Part shown: positions 1 through 12,572 of the stretch, one piece after another
Numbering within the stretch: position 1 is the first letter of the stretch
How the letters are laid out: each line of letters begins with the position of its first letter
From: Parus major
Taxonomy: Eukaryota > Chordata > Aves > Passeriformes > Paridae
DNA length: 64,000 nt
Direction of reading: 5' to 3'
Assembly (NCBI RefSeq): GCF_001522545.3
Contig: NC_031783.1
Location: forward strand, 406,849 to 470,848
Notes under the pieces: model-generated
Seen by the model: only the letters and a program-made list of their open reading frames with translations
Database searches by the model: none
What the model was told of the DNA's origin: nothing
Translations under genes and position numbers: made by a program

Positions 1-379
1 AGACAACACTTATTGGTACTGTGCTTCCCACAGGTTCTTCCTGGCACTTGTACCATGGAAAGGACAGTGGATGCTCCTTTGAGCACCTTTCTGCTAACCC
101 AGCTGCAGAAACTTTTACCTGGCTGAGTGCCCCAGTCTAGCTGTGAGGAGTTCTCGCCTCCCATCCACCTGTGCTAAGGGTGGGACTCCCACAGAACTCA
201 CACATTAGCCCAGAAAACCAAGGATATTCAGGGGCCACAGTACAGACTAAAGCCTCCACATTCCTCTTGAAGGAGGATCACTGTACCAGCTTTTGGGAAG
301 GCTCTGCTTCCAGCTCTGCCAGGTCATGGAACACAGGCAGAAAGGCTAATGACATCAAATGAATCCCTCATGATGTGAA

Positions 380-460
380 AGGCCTTGAGCAGCTGGAGCG
401 TGTCCAGAGAAGAGAATGGGGAAGGGTCTGGAGCACAAGTCTGATGGGAATAGGAATATA
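380..460 (+). repeat. CR1 LINE fragment
   Basis: Short stretch with the CR1 body signature (agcagctggagcgtgtccag, then aagggtctggagcacaagt). Truncated on both sides. Confidence 0.6.
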
Positions 461-924
461 GGAATAGTTGAGATGTTGTCTCACATGTCCTGTATTCATC
501 CTGCATGTACTTAACCTGGCAAATGAGGATGAGTGAGGGAGGAGAGCTGAGCTGGAGCAAGATCCAAGCAGTGGAAGTCAGTTTGCAGGTCTGAGAGCTG
601 AACTTTGCTTTGCTCCTTCTCAGCAACTGCAGGTAGCACTGACAGCACAGCATCCTGTGGTTTGTCTAAACACCTGAGCTATACACCAGGAACTGGACAC
701 AAGTGACTTTGGAGCTCTCATGCTAAGGTCACATGGGAACATCCATGTTAAGGTTGTTTTTGATTGGTTTGTTCGTTTTGATTATACGGAATGGACTGAG
801 TTCAGACTGCAGTTTAGAGGAGGGGACTCTCTACTCTGCCCTCATCTCTGTGAGATCCCACCTGCAGAGCTGCCTTTAGCTCTGGGGTCCTCAGCACAAG
901 AAGCATGTGCCCCAGTCCAAACAG

Positions 925-1368
925 ATCCAGAGGAGACCATGGAGATGCTTCAAGGGCTGGAGCCCCTCTGCTCTGGAGACAGGTTGGGGGAGCTGGGGCT
1001 GCTCAGCCTGGGGAAGAGAAAGCTCCAGGAAGACCTTAAAGCCCCTTCCAGTGCCTAAAGGGGGAATATAAAAGAGAGGCAGGGTGACTGTTTACATGGG
1101 CAAACAGTGACAGGACAAAGGAAATGTTTTTAAACTAAGCCAGGAAAGATTTAGATTGGGTATTAGGAGGAAATTCCTCCCTGAGTGTGGTGAGGCCCCA
1201 GCACAGGTTGCCCAGAGAAGCCGTGGTTGCCTCATCTCTGGAAGATTCAGATTGGATGGGGCTAGGAGCAACCACATCCCATGTGGCAGGATCCTACTGG
1301 GTCATGAAATGAGATGAGCTTTAATGTCCTTTCAAACTCAAACCCTTCTCTGTTCTGTGATTCTACAC
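925..1368 (+). repeat. CR1 LINE 3' end
   Basis: Contains the typical CR1 string of ggctggagcccctctgctct, a gggagctggggctg segment, tgacaggacaaagg, and the terminal ttctgtgattcta. A 5'-truncated copy, about 15-20% diverged by eye from the other copies here. Confidence 0.85.
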
Positions 1369-2344
1369 CCTGGCACTGCTGCTGCAAACAGCTAATAGCA
1401 TTTTGCATCACAGACAAGGCTTTCTTGTGAGCAGGTACCCTTAGGGATCTCTCTTTGCATGCCTGTGAAATGACCCTTTTTGAACTCAGAGGAGCTTCTG
1501 GAATTCACCAGGTTTCCTTGTACGTGAGCTGGTGCAAGGATTTATGTTTCTTACTGGAATGGTCAGTCTGAGCAGCTGAACAGGACCTGACCCTTGAGCT
1601 GCAAGAACTCCTGTTCAGCATGCAGGCTCCCTGAAGGCAACACTTGCTGGGGACCTGTTATGTGGGCTCTTTGTTGAGCAATGCCTTCCCTCCAGAGGGG
1701 TATTTGAACTTCATCACCCATCCAAGGGCTTTAAATCAACCAAACAGACCATCTGAGCCGCCCCAGGGAAATGCTGGCTCATCTGGGCTTCACTCTCACC
1801 CTCCAGCATCCAAACCCTGATGTTCCTCCAGCAGGTTAGGCCCAACTGGTGAGACAGAACAAACAAAGGAATAGAAAAATATAAAAAAGATAGGAAAATC
1901 ATATCCAGTTAGCTCCCAGACTGCACTTTCCGGAACCTTCCTTCTGGCAAAGGTGTGCTGTGACATTAACTTGACCACTCTGCTTAAAAGACTGCCAAGG
2001 ACTCCTGCTTTCAGCTGAGGTATCTGAACTGGTCATACTGGCACAGTCCTGCATTCCTGCAGGACTGTAACTCAATACTGCCTATACCAGGCAGTCCATA
2101 CCCTGCAGCAGCCTGCCTTTGGGAGCAGGATCCAAGTAATGGCTCCTGCTCAGAGCCAGGTGTGCCATGAACAGACCTTTGGAGAGGGTAGGCAGCAGCA
2201 GCATGAAAACATTGCTTGGGCAGAGACAGGTTTTAAACAACAGGTTTTCCAAGATTTTTCCAAACAAGAGCTGTGGGTTTCCTGGGAACACCATTCAGTG
2301 GAGATGCCCACAGCTTGAGGCCAGAAGCTGAACAGGAGCAGAAG

Positions 2345-2705
2345 GAAGGGAGTCAGGGAGATGCTCCAAGGGCTGGAGTCCCTCTGCTCTGGAGACAGGC
2401 TGGGAGAGCTGGGGGTGTTCACCTGGAGAAAAGAAGGATCCAGGGAGAATTTAGAGCCTCTTCCAGTGCCTTAAAGGGGCTCCAAGAGAGCTGGAGAGTG
2501 ACTTAGGACAAGGGCCTGGAGTGACAGGACAAGGGAAAATGGGTTTAAGCTGAAAAAGGGTGAATAGGGATGGGGTATTAGGAAGAAATTATTGGTTGTG
2601 AGGTGGGGAGGCCCAGCCACAGGTTGCCCAGGGAAGCTATGACTGCCCCTGGATCCCTGGAAGTGTTCAAGGCCATGCTGGATGGAGCTTAGAGCAACCA
2701 AATGT
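2345..2705 (+). repeat. CR1 LINE 3' fragment
   Basis: Second CR1 copy with the same order of motifs (ctggagtccctctgctctgg, aaaggggctccaagagagct, gcccagccacaggttgccca). It is cut off before the terminal octamer repeats. Confidence 0.85.
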
Positions 2706-2839
2706 AAGTGGTGATTTGGTCCATCCTTCCTCAGACTTACTCCAAAAGATCACACTGCACCTGAATGCTCCACCAGCAGTGAAGCCAAGACAGAACTGTC
2801 CTGGGGGGCACCAGGCCCAGCACTGCTGGTGGGCCAGGG

Positions 2840-3065
2840 AGGGGATTTTCCTGCTCTCCTCTGCACTGGGGTGGCCTCACCTCGAGTTCTGTGTGCAATA
2901 TAAAAAAGACATTAAGCCATTGGAGAGCATCTAAAGGAGGTGACAAGGATGGGGAAGGGTCTGGAGGAGCCATATGAGGAGCATCTGAGGGCACTTGGTG
3001 TGTTGAGAGTGGAGGAGACCTCCATGACCTCCTTGAGCTCTTCAATATGCTTCCAAGCAGCAGCA
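2840..3065 (+). repeat. CR1 LINE fragment
   Basis: CR1 region upstream of the 3' end (gggtggcctcacctcgagt, then ggggaagggtctggaggag). It lies just after the previous fragment, so the two may be pieces of separate insertions. Confidence 0.65.
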
Positions 3066-3829
3066 CAGGGGCAGCTCAGGGTTTGGATAGCTAACTTCTA
3101 GGTGCCTAAGTTTGCACACAGGAATTCTCCTTCCATGTATGTCTTGCATCAGACAAATAAAAGGTTTAGGCTCATCTCTTAAAAGCACTTGCAGGCTGTT
3201 CACTGTTGAAGACTGTCAGCCCTGAGCTGCACATCTGCACTCACAACTCTTCCAGTCTCAATGCCATGGCTTGTTGGAGTACAGGCCAGGGGCCAGCTAA
3301 TGGAAGGGAGTTGGTGTATGGTTAATTAATTGAGGTAATTTTAGGCATTTTACTTTTGCTCCTACCTTCAGTGCTCCAAACCACACCCCTCTTCCAGGGC
3401 ACCTACATTAAATGACTACAGTTAGGTAGTGTAAACATGGCTGAAGCCACTTCTGCTCACCATAAGATGCTGGCAGGGATACAGCTCCAGATCTAGTAAT
3501 ACTTGGAGCAGAGTACAAGAGAACACAGTGATCAAAAATTCCTCACAGTTAAACAAATTCCTATTTGCCAAGGGCTGGGATGCTATCACTGTGGAGCAGA
3601 CTGCTGACATGAGAACTAGCAGGGTACACTGGTGGGCATGACCAGCTGTGAGGATGAAACCAGGTTGATTTTGCTTATACTAAGAGGTCACTTGCTTGTT
3701 TATGTTTATTTTCTCCTGCTGCTCTTAATTTAACTAGCCTTTTGGAGGTTTCTAAAGCACATTACTAAGTCCTATTTAACAACCGGAGTCAAAGACAGGA
3801 GCACTGAAATGATCCCCAGATTTGACATG

Positions 3830-4253
3830 TGTGAGGAAAAAGACACAACTTTGGGGGTTCAAATAAACTAGGGTGTTTATTAAGGGAAAAGAACAAGGGG
3901 AGGAAGGGATAATGGGTGAGGGAGAAAAAAAGAAAAGAAATTAAAAAAAGTCCCAGGTCTGAGGATTGAGGAATCCTCTGGCCGAACCGGCGTTTTTGGG
4001 CCCAAAGCAAGAACTCAGCGGCACTGCAGTGAATGCAGCTAATCTACACTCAAATTTATATAAGAAGTCTCTAAAAGAGATGTAGACCGAAGTCTGCAGT
4101 GTCGGGTCCTCAGCTGCAGCTAATCCACAGTTAGAGGGCAGTTCTTCAAACTTCACAGGTCCTTTTATAATCTCTGTCCCCTCAGCTTGTTGCTGGCAGT
4201 CCCACCCCTATAGCTGTTGTTGACTGGTGCTGGTAACATCTTCTCCTCCAACA
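3830..4253 (-). mobile_element. Solo LTR-like element, opposite orientation
   Basis: On the minus strand it begins TGTTGGAGGAGAAG (from 4253) and ends CCTCACA (3830). It has TATAAAAGG at 4161-4169 and AATAAA at 3876-3881, the layout of an LTR. I found no matching target-site duplication, so the edges are approximate. It ends 25 bp before the ERVL-like LTR, so the two transcribe away from each other. Confidence 0.55.
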
Positions 4254-4278
4254 GTTTGCTGTCCTTGGGGTAACTGAG

Positions 4279-5029
4279 TGTTGAGGGTTAGGTGTCCTTT
4301 TTTTTTTGTTTTGTCCTTCTGGCCTGCCCGGGGAATTTTTTACCCATTATGTGCTGAGACAACCTAACTACCGGTATTTAAGGGTGCTCACAACAGACAA
4401 AGAGTGGCCGGGCCCAGGGGGGGAGGGAAAGGGGCAGAAAAAGAGGGTGGGGACAGTGTTTTTAGCTGGGCCTTCTTTGGCTTCGGGGAAGGACGTTGGT
4501 GTGCTGGTCGCGAAGCTGCTGCAGTGGAGAGAAGGGAATTTCGCCATCACCCAGACAGAGCGGCTGCTTCTTCTCCTTCTCCCCTCTTTGTTGGTGGCCT
4601 CGCACCCCCTGTCCTGCCGGGACGTGTGGCAGTGCCAGCCACCACCGCGGAGCTGCTGATCCACCTCAGCCACCAGCCCAGGATCTCAGCTCATCCCTGC
4701 TGTTTCCAGCTGACTGTTCCTCGGAGCCCTGCAGGAGCACCAGGACTGCCCGAGGGGTTTGTGAAAACAAAGCCTCTCCTCCATCCCATCTCAGCCGAGA
4801 AAGCTGTCCCGGGGTCCCTGGTTCTGTGTTCTTGTTATTGCTGTAGTTATTGTTGTTTGTTTGCCTGGTTATACTAGTAAAGAACTGTTATTCCTATCCC
4901 CAGATCTCTGCCTGAAAGCCCCTTGGTTTCACATCTATAATAATTCGGAGGGAAGGGGGTCTACATTCGTTCATCCCAAGGGAGGCTCCTGCTCTCCCTA
5001 GCAGACACCTGTCTCCTAGAACCGAGACA
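4279..5029 (+). mobile_element. Solo LTR, ERVL-like endogenous retrovirus
   Basis: A 751-bp unit with TG...CA ends, flanked by a perfect 5-bp target-site duplication CTGAG (4274-4278 and 5030-5034), the length expected for ERVL-type elements. It holds a TATTTAAG at 4375-4382 and an AGTAAA near 4876-4881 before the tail gcagacacctgtctcctaga. No internal retroviral genes adjoin it, so this is a recombination-derived solo LTR. The family name is from recollection of songbird LTRs; the boundaries are seen directly. Confidence 0.8.
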
Positions 5030-5169
5030 CTGAGGTTTTGGAGGGAAAGTTCCTCATTAGTGTACACCGTTGCAGGTTAAAATTCTTTGTAAGATGCTGC
5101 TGGTGAGGGGATTTGCTTTGAAAACCTCGAAAGTAACAAACTTAAAAGAGATTATTAAACTTACAAACA

Positions 5170-5210
5170 ACTCATTTGTTTGTTGCATCAATAGCAACAA
5201 ACAAATGAGT
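5170..5210. repeat. Perfect 17-bp inverted repeat (hairpin)
   Basis: Arms 5170-5186 and 5194-5210 (ACTCATTTGTTTGTTGC and its exact complement) enclose the 7-nt loop ATCAATA. No flanking extension of the pairing was seen. It lies 140 bp beyond the ERVL-like LTR. Confidence 0.95.
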
Positions 5211-6959
5211 AAGGGACTATAAAAATAGGGATAATGCTTATGACTATTAAACATTCAACCGGAACACAAAAACACAACCAGTACAATTCTTCAATGAACA
5301 ATTTCTAAACAACAACAACAACCAATTCCACATGCAAAAGCCAATCTAAGGTTTTATAGATGACAACATGGCAGACATGGCACAGCTGGAATAGAATAAA
5401 CAGGTAGTGGCATAAATGGTGGCACCATAAGCAGGTGGCAAAACTTAAGGTGATGGCTCAGCACTATCTCAGCTGCAGGGGATGTGCACCAACACTGCCT
5501 GATTCAAAGAGTCAGGAAAAAAAACAAGAGCTGGCAAGACTCTTCCAATGAACTCTTGTTTATCATTTCCCCTAAAATAACATCAACTCTTTCCACTCTT
5601 TTCTCCAAAGAACCAACCATCTTCTTGAGTAGATACGTTCTTTTTCTCTTCCTTCACTTTGACTCACCCAGCTCTATGAGCACACGCCACACAAGTAAAA
5701 ATACCTCATCACAAAACCCCACAGTCATACCAAATGGGCAACATATGCAATACAGTCAGCATATGAATAACTTGGAGGCTGAAACTTTTTGCACAATGTC
5801 CTTGAACAAGTAACATGCAGGGCCAGAGCTCTTGGAGCCTTTTGAGAGCAAAAGTCCACAGAGGGCTGTAAATATCCATCCTTTGCCATTTTAATATTTC
5901 TAGTAATGTGTGACTTTATACCCCTCCTTTTATCTCTCTTAATCTGAATCTTACATTCACTCTGAAATGGGAAATCAATTCAAGAAGCCTAAAAATGGAA
6001 ATGTGTATAGGATGACAATATTGACTCACTTTTTCTCTGAATATTCTTTTATCAGCTCCTGAAAGCAAGTCCACAAAAACCTCCCACATGATGACTAACA
6101 AAGCACAAACAATCAAGTGCTCCTCTCCAGTCTGTATCAGTCCTTCTCTCTGAATGCATGAGGTGGATCCACACACACATCACTGAGTGCTGGCTCACAT
6201 TACAGACTGCTGGGACGAGCTGGGTCCTTACAGAGCTTCTGGATCATTGAAGACTAAGACACAATTAACTGTTCAGCCAACTGGAAGCTAAATCTTGCAA
6301 GTAAAATAAATCCTAATCTTCTAGACTACAAATACAGCAGTTACACCATTGCACAGCTCCTAGCAGTGTCACCAGCTGCTGAGGTAGGAAAGATTCGAGG
6401 AGAAGGAAATTCTGTACCTGTAAATAAATGTTTGTTGCTGATGATGGGCTCCAAACCTATTGAGCCTCTGATCATTTCGCTGGAAGGCTCTAGGTTTTCT
6501 CACAAGCAAGAAAAAGAGGGGAAGAATGTCTCCTCATGTTAAAAGAGACAATTAGAAGCTCATTCTGCTTGGAATATATCTTATTAAAAGTCAGGGTTCA
6601 GACACAACATGAAACTTCACTTTCCAGGTACACATCTAGTTATCTGCCTAGATTACTTCTCTGAGGTTCATGTGTGCTAAAGAGTTAGAGAGTGGGAAAC
6701 ATCTAGATGCAGTACAGAGATGGAGGACCTGAAGAGAAGCAGACTTCAAAAGAAACGGTGTTTTATTTTTCCTGCACAAATTCTCAATTTTTCATATGTT
6801 AGAGGACATCCAGTATCCAGATGGATACACTAAAAATCTGACTAGGATGTATCCCTGGGCAAAAATGCTTTAGCTGACTGTGCATTGACCCGGTGGGCTT
6901 GGCTAGCTGATCTCATCCTTCGCACCTCATTCCCCTCTGTGGTTTTACAAGAGATAGCA

Positions 6960-7206
6960 CAAGATGAAGCTGTGTCAGGGGAGGTTTAGACTGGATATCA
7001 GGGAAAGGTTCTTCTCCCAGAGGGTGCTGTCACTGCCCAGGCTCTCCAGGAATGGGCAGAGCCCTGAGGCTGCCAGAGCTCCAGAGGTGCTTGGACAGCG
7101 CTCTCAGGCACGCTCAGGGTGGGATTGTTGGGGTGTCTGTGCAGGGCTGGAGCTGGACTTGATGATGCCTGTGGGTCCCTTCCAGCTCAGGATATTCCAT
7201 TCTATA
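6960..7206 (+). repeat. CR1 LINE 3' end
   Basis: Contains ggggaggtttagactggata, ttcttctcccagagggtgct and the end gatattccattctat. A different CR1 subfamily from the copies at 1-3 kb. Confidence 0.8.
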
Positions 7207-7814
7207 CATAGATCAGAGGCACTCTGAAACACTCATGTGGCAAACAGATGATCTTTCCTGAGAGCAAATGATACCTTTCAGGCAGAGAAGCTGCAAAGGG
7301 ATAATGACAAGTATCCTGTCTCTACAAACCTCTCTGCTTTGCAACACAACAGCTGCAACACTGACCTCCCAGAGCAGTGCAATGGCAGGGCTTGAGAGGA
7401 TTACAGAAACATCTTAACAGTATTACCTTGGGCAATGTCATTTAAGGTGTTTATCACTGCAGCATGAGATCCACAGAGATTTAATCATATGACTGTCTTA
7501 GTCATCCAGATAGTTTTCAGGGCCTACGATGGGCTGAAGAAGCAAACTGAATCAGGTGATGGACTGAAGGTGTACAGGCTCTTGGAGCATCAAGAAAACC
7601 ACACAAAATCCACCAGGAAGGCACTGCAGAAAGTCTGCTACTCTTGTCAGACCTGGAGAAGTGAGAAGACCCCATACTACACAACAGAAGTCAACCTTGT
7701 GCAGGTGAATAATCTTTTTTTCCCCTCACAACTCTGTTCATTCTGCTGTGCTCACATGAATCTGTGCTGATACTGACACATCACCATGAGGATTTCCATG
7801 GGTACAACTCAAAG

Positions 7815-7970
7815 AAGCTGCAGCTGCCCCATTCTTGGAAGTGTTAAAAGGCCATGTCGGATGGGGCTGAGAGCAACCTGGTTTAGTGGAAGGTGTCCCT
7901 GCCCATGGCAGGGGTTTGGAACAAGATGGACTTTAAGATCCCTTTCAACCCAAACTATTCTGTGCTTTTA
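7815..7970 (+). repeat. CR1 LINE 3' fragment
   Basis: Contains ggggctgagagcaacctggt, ggaaggtgtccctgcccatgg and a terminal attctgtgctttta. Heavily 5'-truncated. Confidence 0.75.
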
Positions 7971-9489
7971 TATTTGGGTTAAGGACAGCACTGGAGACTG
8001 CTGACTATGAAGTACTTCCAGCAGAGGCTGACCCATGTCATACCCTGCATATACAATTACAGGCCCATCAGAGTTGGGCAAGCCACCATCAACTTACCCA
8101 GTAGGTATCTCACAGTCTCTGAGGACAAACACCCCAGGTATGCTTCTTCTGAACTCCAGTTCTCGCTGTGACAGGATACAAACCCTTTGGAAATGACTCC
8201 TGACTCTCTTCAGCTGGAGTATTGCACAGACCTCCTACTCCTGTGGGGCTCAAAGCTGGCTCTGTGGCATTTGCCTTGTCCCAGTGGTGTTCTGCCACCC
8301 ATAGCATGTCCTGCAGACTGGCTGGCAATCTGTTTTTCCAGCATGTGGGAGGCCCACACCTCTCTGCCATCTGCCACCATTCATTTCTTGTCGCTTCTGA
8401 AGCAACCTGAAAAATAACTCTGATTAAATTTAATGAAGCAGGAAACCCTCTGAGTACATTTATTTCTCAAATAATCTGCTTACTGCTCTATCACACTTGC
8501 GTGTGACAGACACCCATTTTATCCTTCCTGCACTTCTGAATCCATTCATTTGCTCCTGTTTTGGCTCTAATGAGTGGTCTGCCCAGTTTCCACTGTTCCA
8601 AGAACAGGGAAGAAGTGGGAAATGGGGGAAATCTAGAAAGGATTTTTAGATCATAAGGTATAGCAACAAATAGGAATTCTTAAGAAAATATGGATTCTAT
8701 CCTGCTAAGCAAAAGCTTCAATGAGTGCAATGAATGAGAAAAAAAATCCCTCACTCCTTCAAAACATATTTTTAAGACTGAACAGCTTCTTCCAGTGGAA
8801 AATAGAATAATTGAAGGTGTCTAAATTGATAGCTGATCAACTGTGACCAAAGTTCACAGAGTAATTCCAATGTTCCCTAAGGAATCTGCAACTAGTCCTG
8901 ACTCTTGCCAACACTAGTTGCAGTACTCTGCATTTCCACAGATATTGCTCCTGAATATCCTTTCTCCAGCACGGTGGTTTCTCTCTCTCCATCCATCACC
9001 AGTTTTGCATTGTTCCTTCCTGCACAGCAGTGCCAGCAGAGCTGCAGGCTGCTGCATAACTCAGCAGGAACAGGAAGCAGATTCCTGGTGTGGCTGGATG
9101 AGAAGACTGGCTTTTGCTACAACCCATCCTGCCTCTGCTGGACAATGATTTCACCTTCCAGAGTTCCTAACTTGGCCCATCCCAACAATCTACATCACTC
9201 AAAAGAAATTGAATTCTCAGAAGAAGGAAGAGAATGCTCTCCCTTCCCTGAACAAAAGAATCAATGTAGTTGACCTGGGAGAGATACAAAAGCCTTTGGA
9301 CATACTGACATATCCCGACAGTACATTCTGAGTTAGATTTATCTTCCTCATGCCTTTCACCCAAGTAACAGCACAAACACAGCTCACAAAACTATCTTAA
9401 CTCTTGGCCTTTGCTGAGCAATCAACGCCTACCCTCCCAACACTACTCCAAACAAAGCTGAAGTTCCCCATTTCACTTGTTGGAGCTCC

Positions 9490-9970
9490 TGCAGCAGGAT
9501 CACCAGAGGCTGTGGCAAAGAGGAAGGGACTGGAGCATCTCCCTACCAAGGAAAGGCTGAGGGAGCTGGGGCTGTTCAGTCAGCCTCAAGAGGAGACACA
9601 GCCTTGAGGGGCCCTCATCCCTGTCTGTCCCTGTCTGTCCCTGTCTGTCCCTGTCTGTCCCTGTCTGTCCCTGTCTGTCCCTGTCTGTCCCTGTCTGTCC
9701 CTGTCTGCAGGGAGGGCTCTGAACAGGAACCAGGCTCTGCCCTGGGGGCCCAGCAGTGGCATCAGCTGCAAAGGCAGAAACTGTTGCACAGGAAGTTTCA
9801 CCTGAACATGAGGAACAGGTTACCCAGAGAGGGGATGGACTCTCCCTCACTGGAGATATCCCAGAACCATTTGGACACAATCCTGTGTCATGTGCTCTGG
9901 GATGACCCTGCTTGAGCAGGGCGGTGGGACCAGATGAGCCACTGTGGGCCCTTCCAATGTGAACTGTACC
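9490..9970 (+). repeat. CR1-like LINE fragment with internal decamer array
   Basis: CR1-like sequence on both sides (aggctgagggagctggggct before, aacaggttacccagagagg after) interrupted by a (CTGTCTGTCC)n array. Probably one element in which a short internal motif expanded. Confidence 0.7.
9621..9707. repeat. (CTGTCTGTCC)n tandem array
   Basis: Eight perfect copies of the decamer CTGTCTGTCC (9621-9700) plus a partial ninth, without a single mismatch. The periodic reading frames it produces on both strands are not genes. Confidence 0.98.
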
Positions 9971-12572
9971 ATGATTTGTTTGAAAACAGTGTACTTCCTT
10001 TTTCTAAGCAAGTGAATGTGCCCTGAAGCTAGTTAGCACTAGATTAAACTGTGAAAAGTGATCACAGCACTTTACTCCGTAGTCTGTATTCTGGCAACAT
10101 CTTTAACCATTGCAGAAAAATAAGCTTTGTTACTTTGCAACATGATGAAAAATCATTGCTATTTTTTGATCTGTAGCAGACCTAATACAATATCATCTTC
10201 TTCAGTAAATTATATTGGCTGCTAAATAAATTTGAATTGCTAAGTAAACTTGAATTACTCTTCCAGCCTATGCACTCTGAAAAACAGCCATGCATTTTTC
10301 AGACATGTATCTGTCCCTCTGCCTTCAACTGGCTGTATTTATTCCCTCAGATAGCTCAAGCAGCTCTGAAACACTTTGGAAGTTAAAATGTCCTGGTTCA
10401 CTGCAAAGGCTGTTCACATCTGTCTCTTGATTCTTGGGCAGGGCACCATTATGGTTAGCAAGGTCTCCTCTGTGGTGAAGGCTTCATGCTGGAGCTCCCA
10501 CCTGGACCCAGGATGTGCTCCATGACACAGTGGGCCACTGGTACTAAGAGATCGATGTCTCAGGAATGAAGAATAGAAACATCTGCTGGATGGCAGGAAA
10601 GTGGGAGAAACGGCTGCTGGCATAAAGTGACACAGCCTTGTGGAGCTGCCATGAAAAGTGTCATCTCAAGGGCAAAATCTGATGTATTGAAACAAGGCTA
10701 ATGATAAAAATATAAAGACCTGCATTGTTTCAGCCCCTAAAATAGGGCCTTGGTCAAGACAAAGAGAATTTTGTAGGTACCCAATAGTGCCTTTCATGTT
10801 TACAGAGTACAACTGTGCATGATCATTGTGCACAGAAGAAAAATTCCAGAAGTCTTTCCCATGGCTCAATATCATGCAATGGCCTCTAGATGTACCTTAC
10901 TGGGCCAGACCCTTAGCTGGGAAAACTGGTAAAACACTGATGTATGAGGTGAAAGTGGGAGATTTATAACAGCTGAAGAGCTGCACAATAATTTCTTGAA
11001 GTAAGAAATGACAACTGTTTCTATGGGAAGGAGTAATTTACTTAATAGCTACACACATGCATAGATGCTAATGCCAGCATTTACATCTTTCACATATAAC
11101 ATATACACCACGTGAGTCACAGAGCTCTCTCTGGAACACTGCGTAATGTTGAAATAAGCAATGCAAAAATAAGAATGCATTACCTTCAAAATGACAAGAC
11201 TTCCTCCCACCTCTTCCCCCTCCAAGTTCATGGACTATGCATCTCATCAGGATTCACTCTATCAGCCAGGATTCACCACCTTAGCCAGGAGCTCTATCTT
11301 TGGTTGAGTCTGATAGGCATTCTAAGTCTCCTACCTGAACTTTGTGTAGCCTGACAGATGCTGAGTGTCCTACCTCCTTTCCTGAGTGTTCCTTAGTTTA
11401 TGACACAACACCAGCACTTCTGTGATGGCAGAATTCTGATCATGGTGGCTATCCCTTTTTCTGGCTTCTGTCAAAGAAGACACGATTTAGCTTCTCCAGA
11501 TACTAGCAAGCTCTTCCTGGGTATACTCCAGTTGTTTGCCAACATTACTGGGAGAAAAAGAAGAGGATAGCAGGGACAGCTTGCTTTTCCTCTCCTTCCT
11601 GGCTTCTTCCACATGTGGGTTTTGTTTCATTAGAACATGCACGATGATAATCAAGATCAGAGAAACACAACCCAGATTTCTTCCATTTTGGAGGTGAGAT
11701 ATCAGGAGCTGGTCGTGCATATTGATGTACTCACAGGGAAGAAGCCAAATGGACTAAACACTGCCAGTGGTCAGAACTCCCCAGCTGCCAGCACACACAG
11801 GATGGGTGCCAGGAATCAAACCACTGGGGATGTCACAGGTGGATTTTCTAAAGCAGTGTGTCTTACAAACCTTCCACAGTTCTAAAGATGAAAGCAGCAG
11901 AAACAGTGAGCAGAAAAATTTTAGGCAGCATAAAGATACAAGATCATCTGTCACAGATCTTATGAATCTAAATAGCTTGTATGGTCTTAAAATAGCAGCA
12001 TCTCTCCTATTTTTCTGTTAGGAACTGCAGGTTAAATTATTCTTACTCTTTAACCTTCCTTCTGTTAGAATGCTTCAGTTGATATCTTTCCTGAAGTGGT
12101 AAGTTCTTCCTCTTTCTAATTCAAAGAAAAGTTAGGATTTCTCTCCCCAAATGAAGATAATGTGTTACTCTTGACTGGATGTAATTGGATGCAATTAGTG
12201 ATTGGATGCTAAGTCCACAGTCTCAGCATCTAGAAAATCAAAGTGAGACAAGGTAGTATCAGTCACCTGAAACACAGGATCAGTAGGACCAATTTATTGG
12301 CTTCTTTCTGGTCTTGGGAGAGGAAGTCCCTCTAGAGTCCTGCTGGGACTCTGGAAGTAATTCCAGCTGAACTCTGTAGGGACCCCTTGGAGATTCTTTG
12401 TGAGCTTTTCCTCAGTGTCTCTGCCCCGATTACTCGGAGATGGACAGCCCAAGGACCAATAAATGCATTTCTACTGACCAAGCTCAGGAGGAGGGGTCGG
12501 ACAAATGTCTGATTAGTGCCCAGTGTCCAAGGTAGCCAAAATGCCAGGGATGAGGGCCAGCCTGTGAGGGGG

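Noticed and set aside
9500..9915. Periodic proteins on both strands (repeated [10 protein letters not shown] or DRQGQTGT)
   Set aside because: Translation of the (CTGTCTGTCC)n array; repeat units of 10 bp stay open in all phases.
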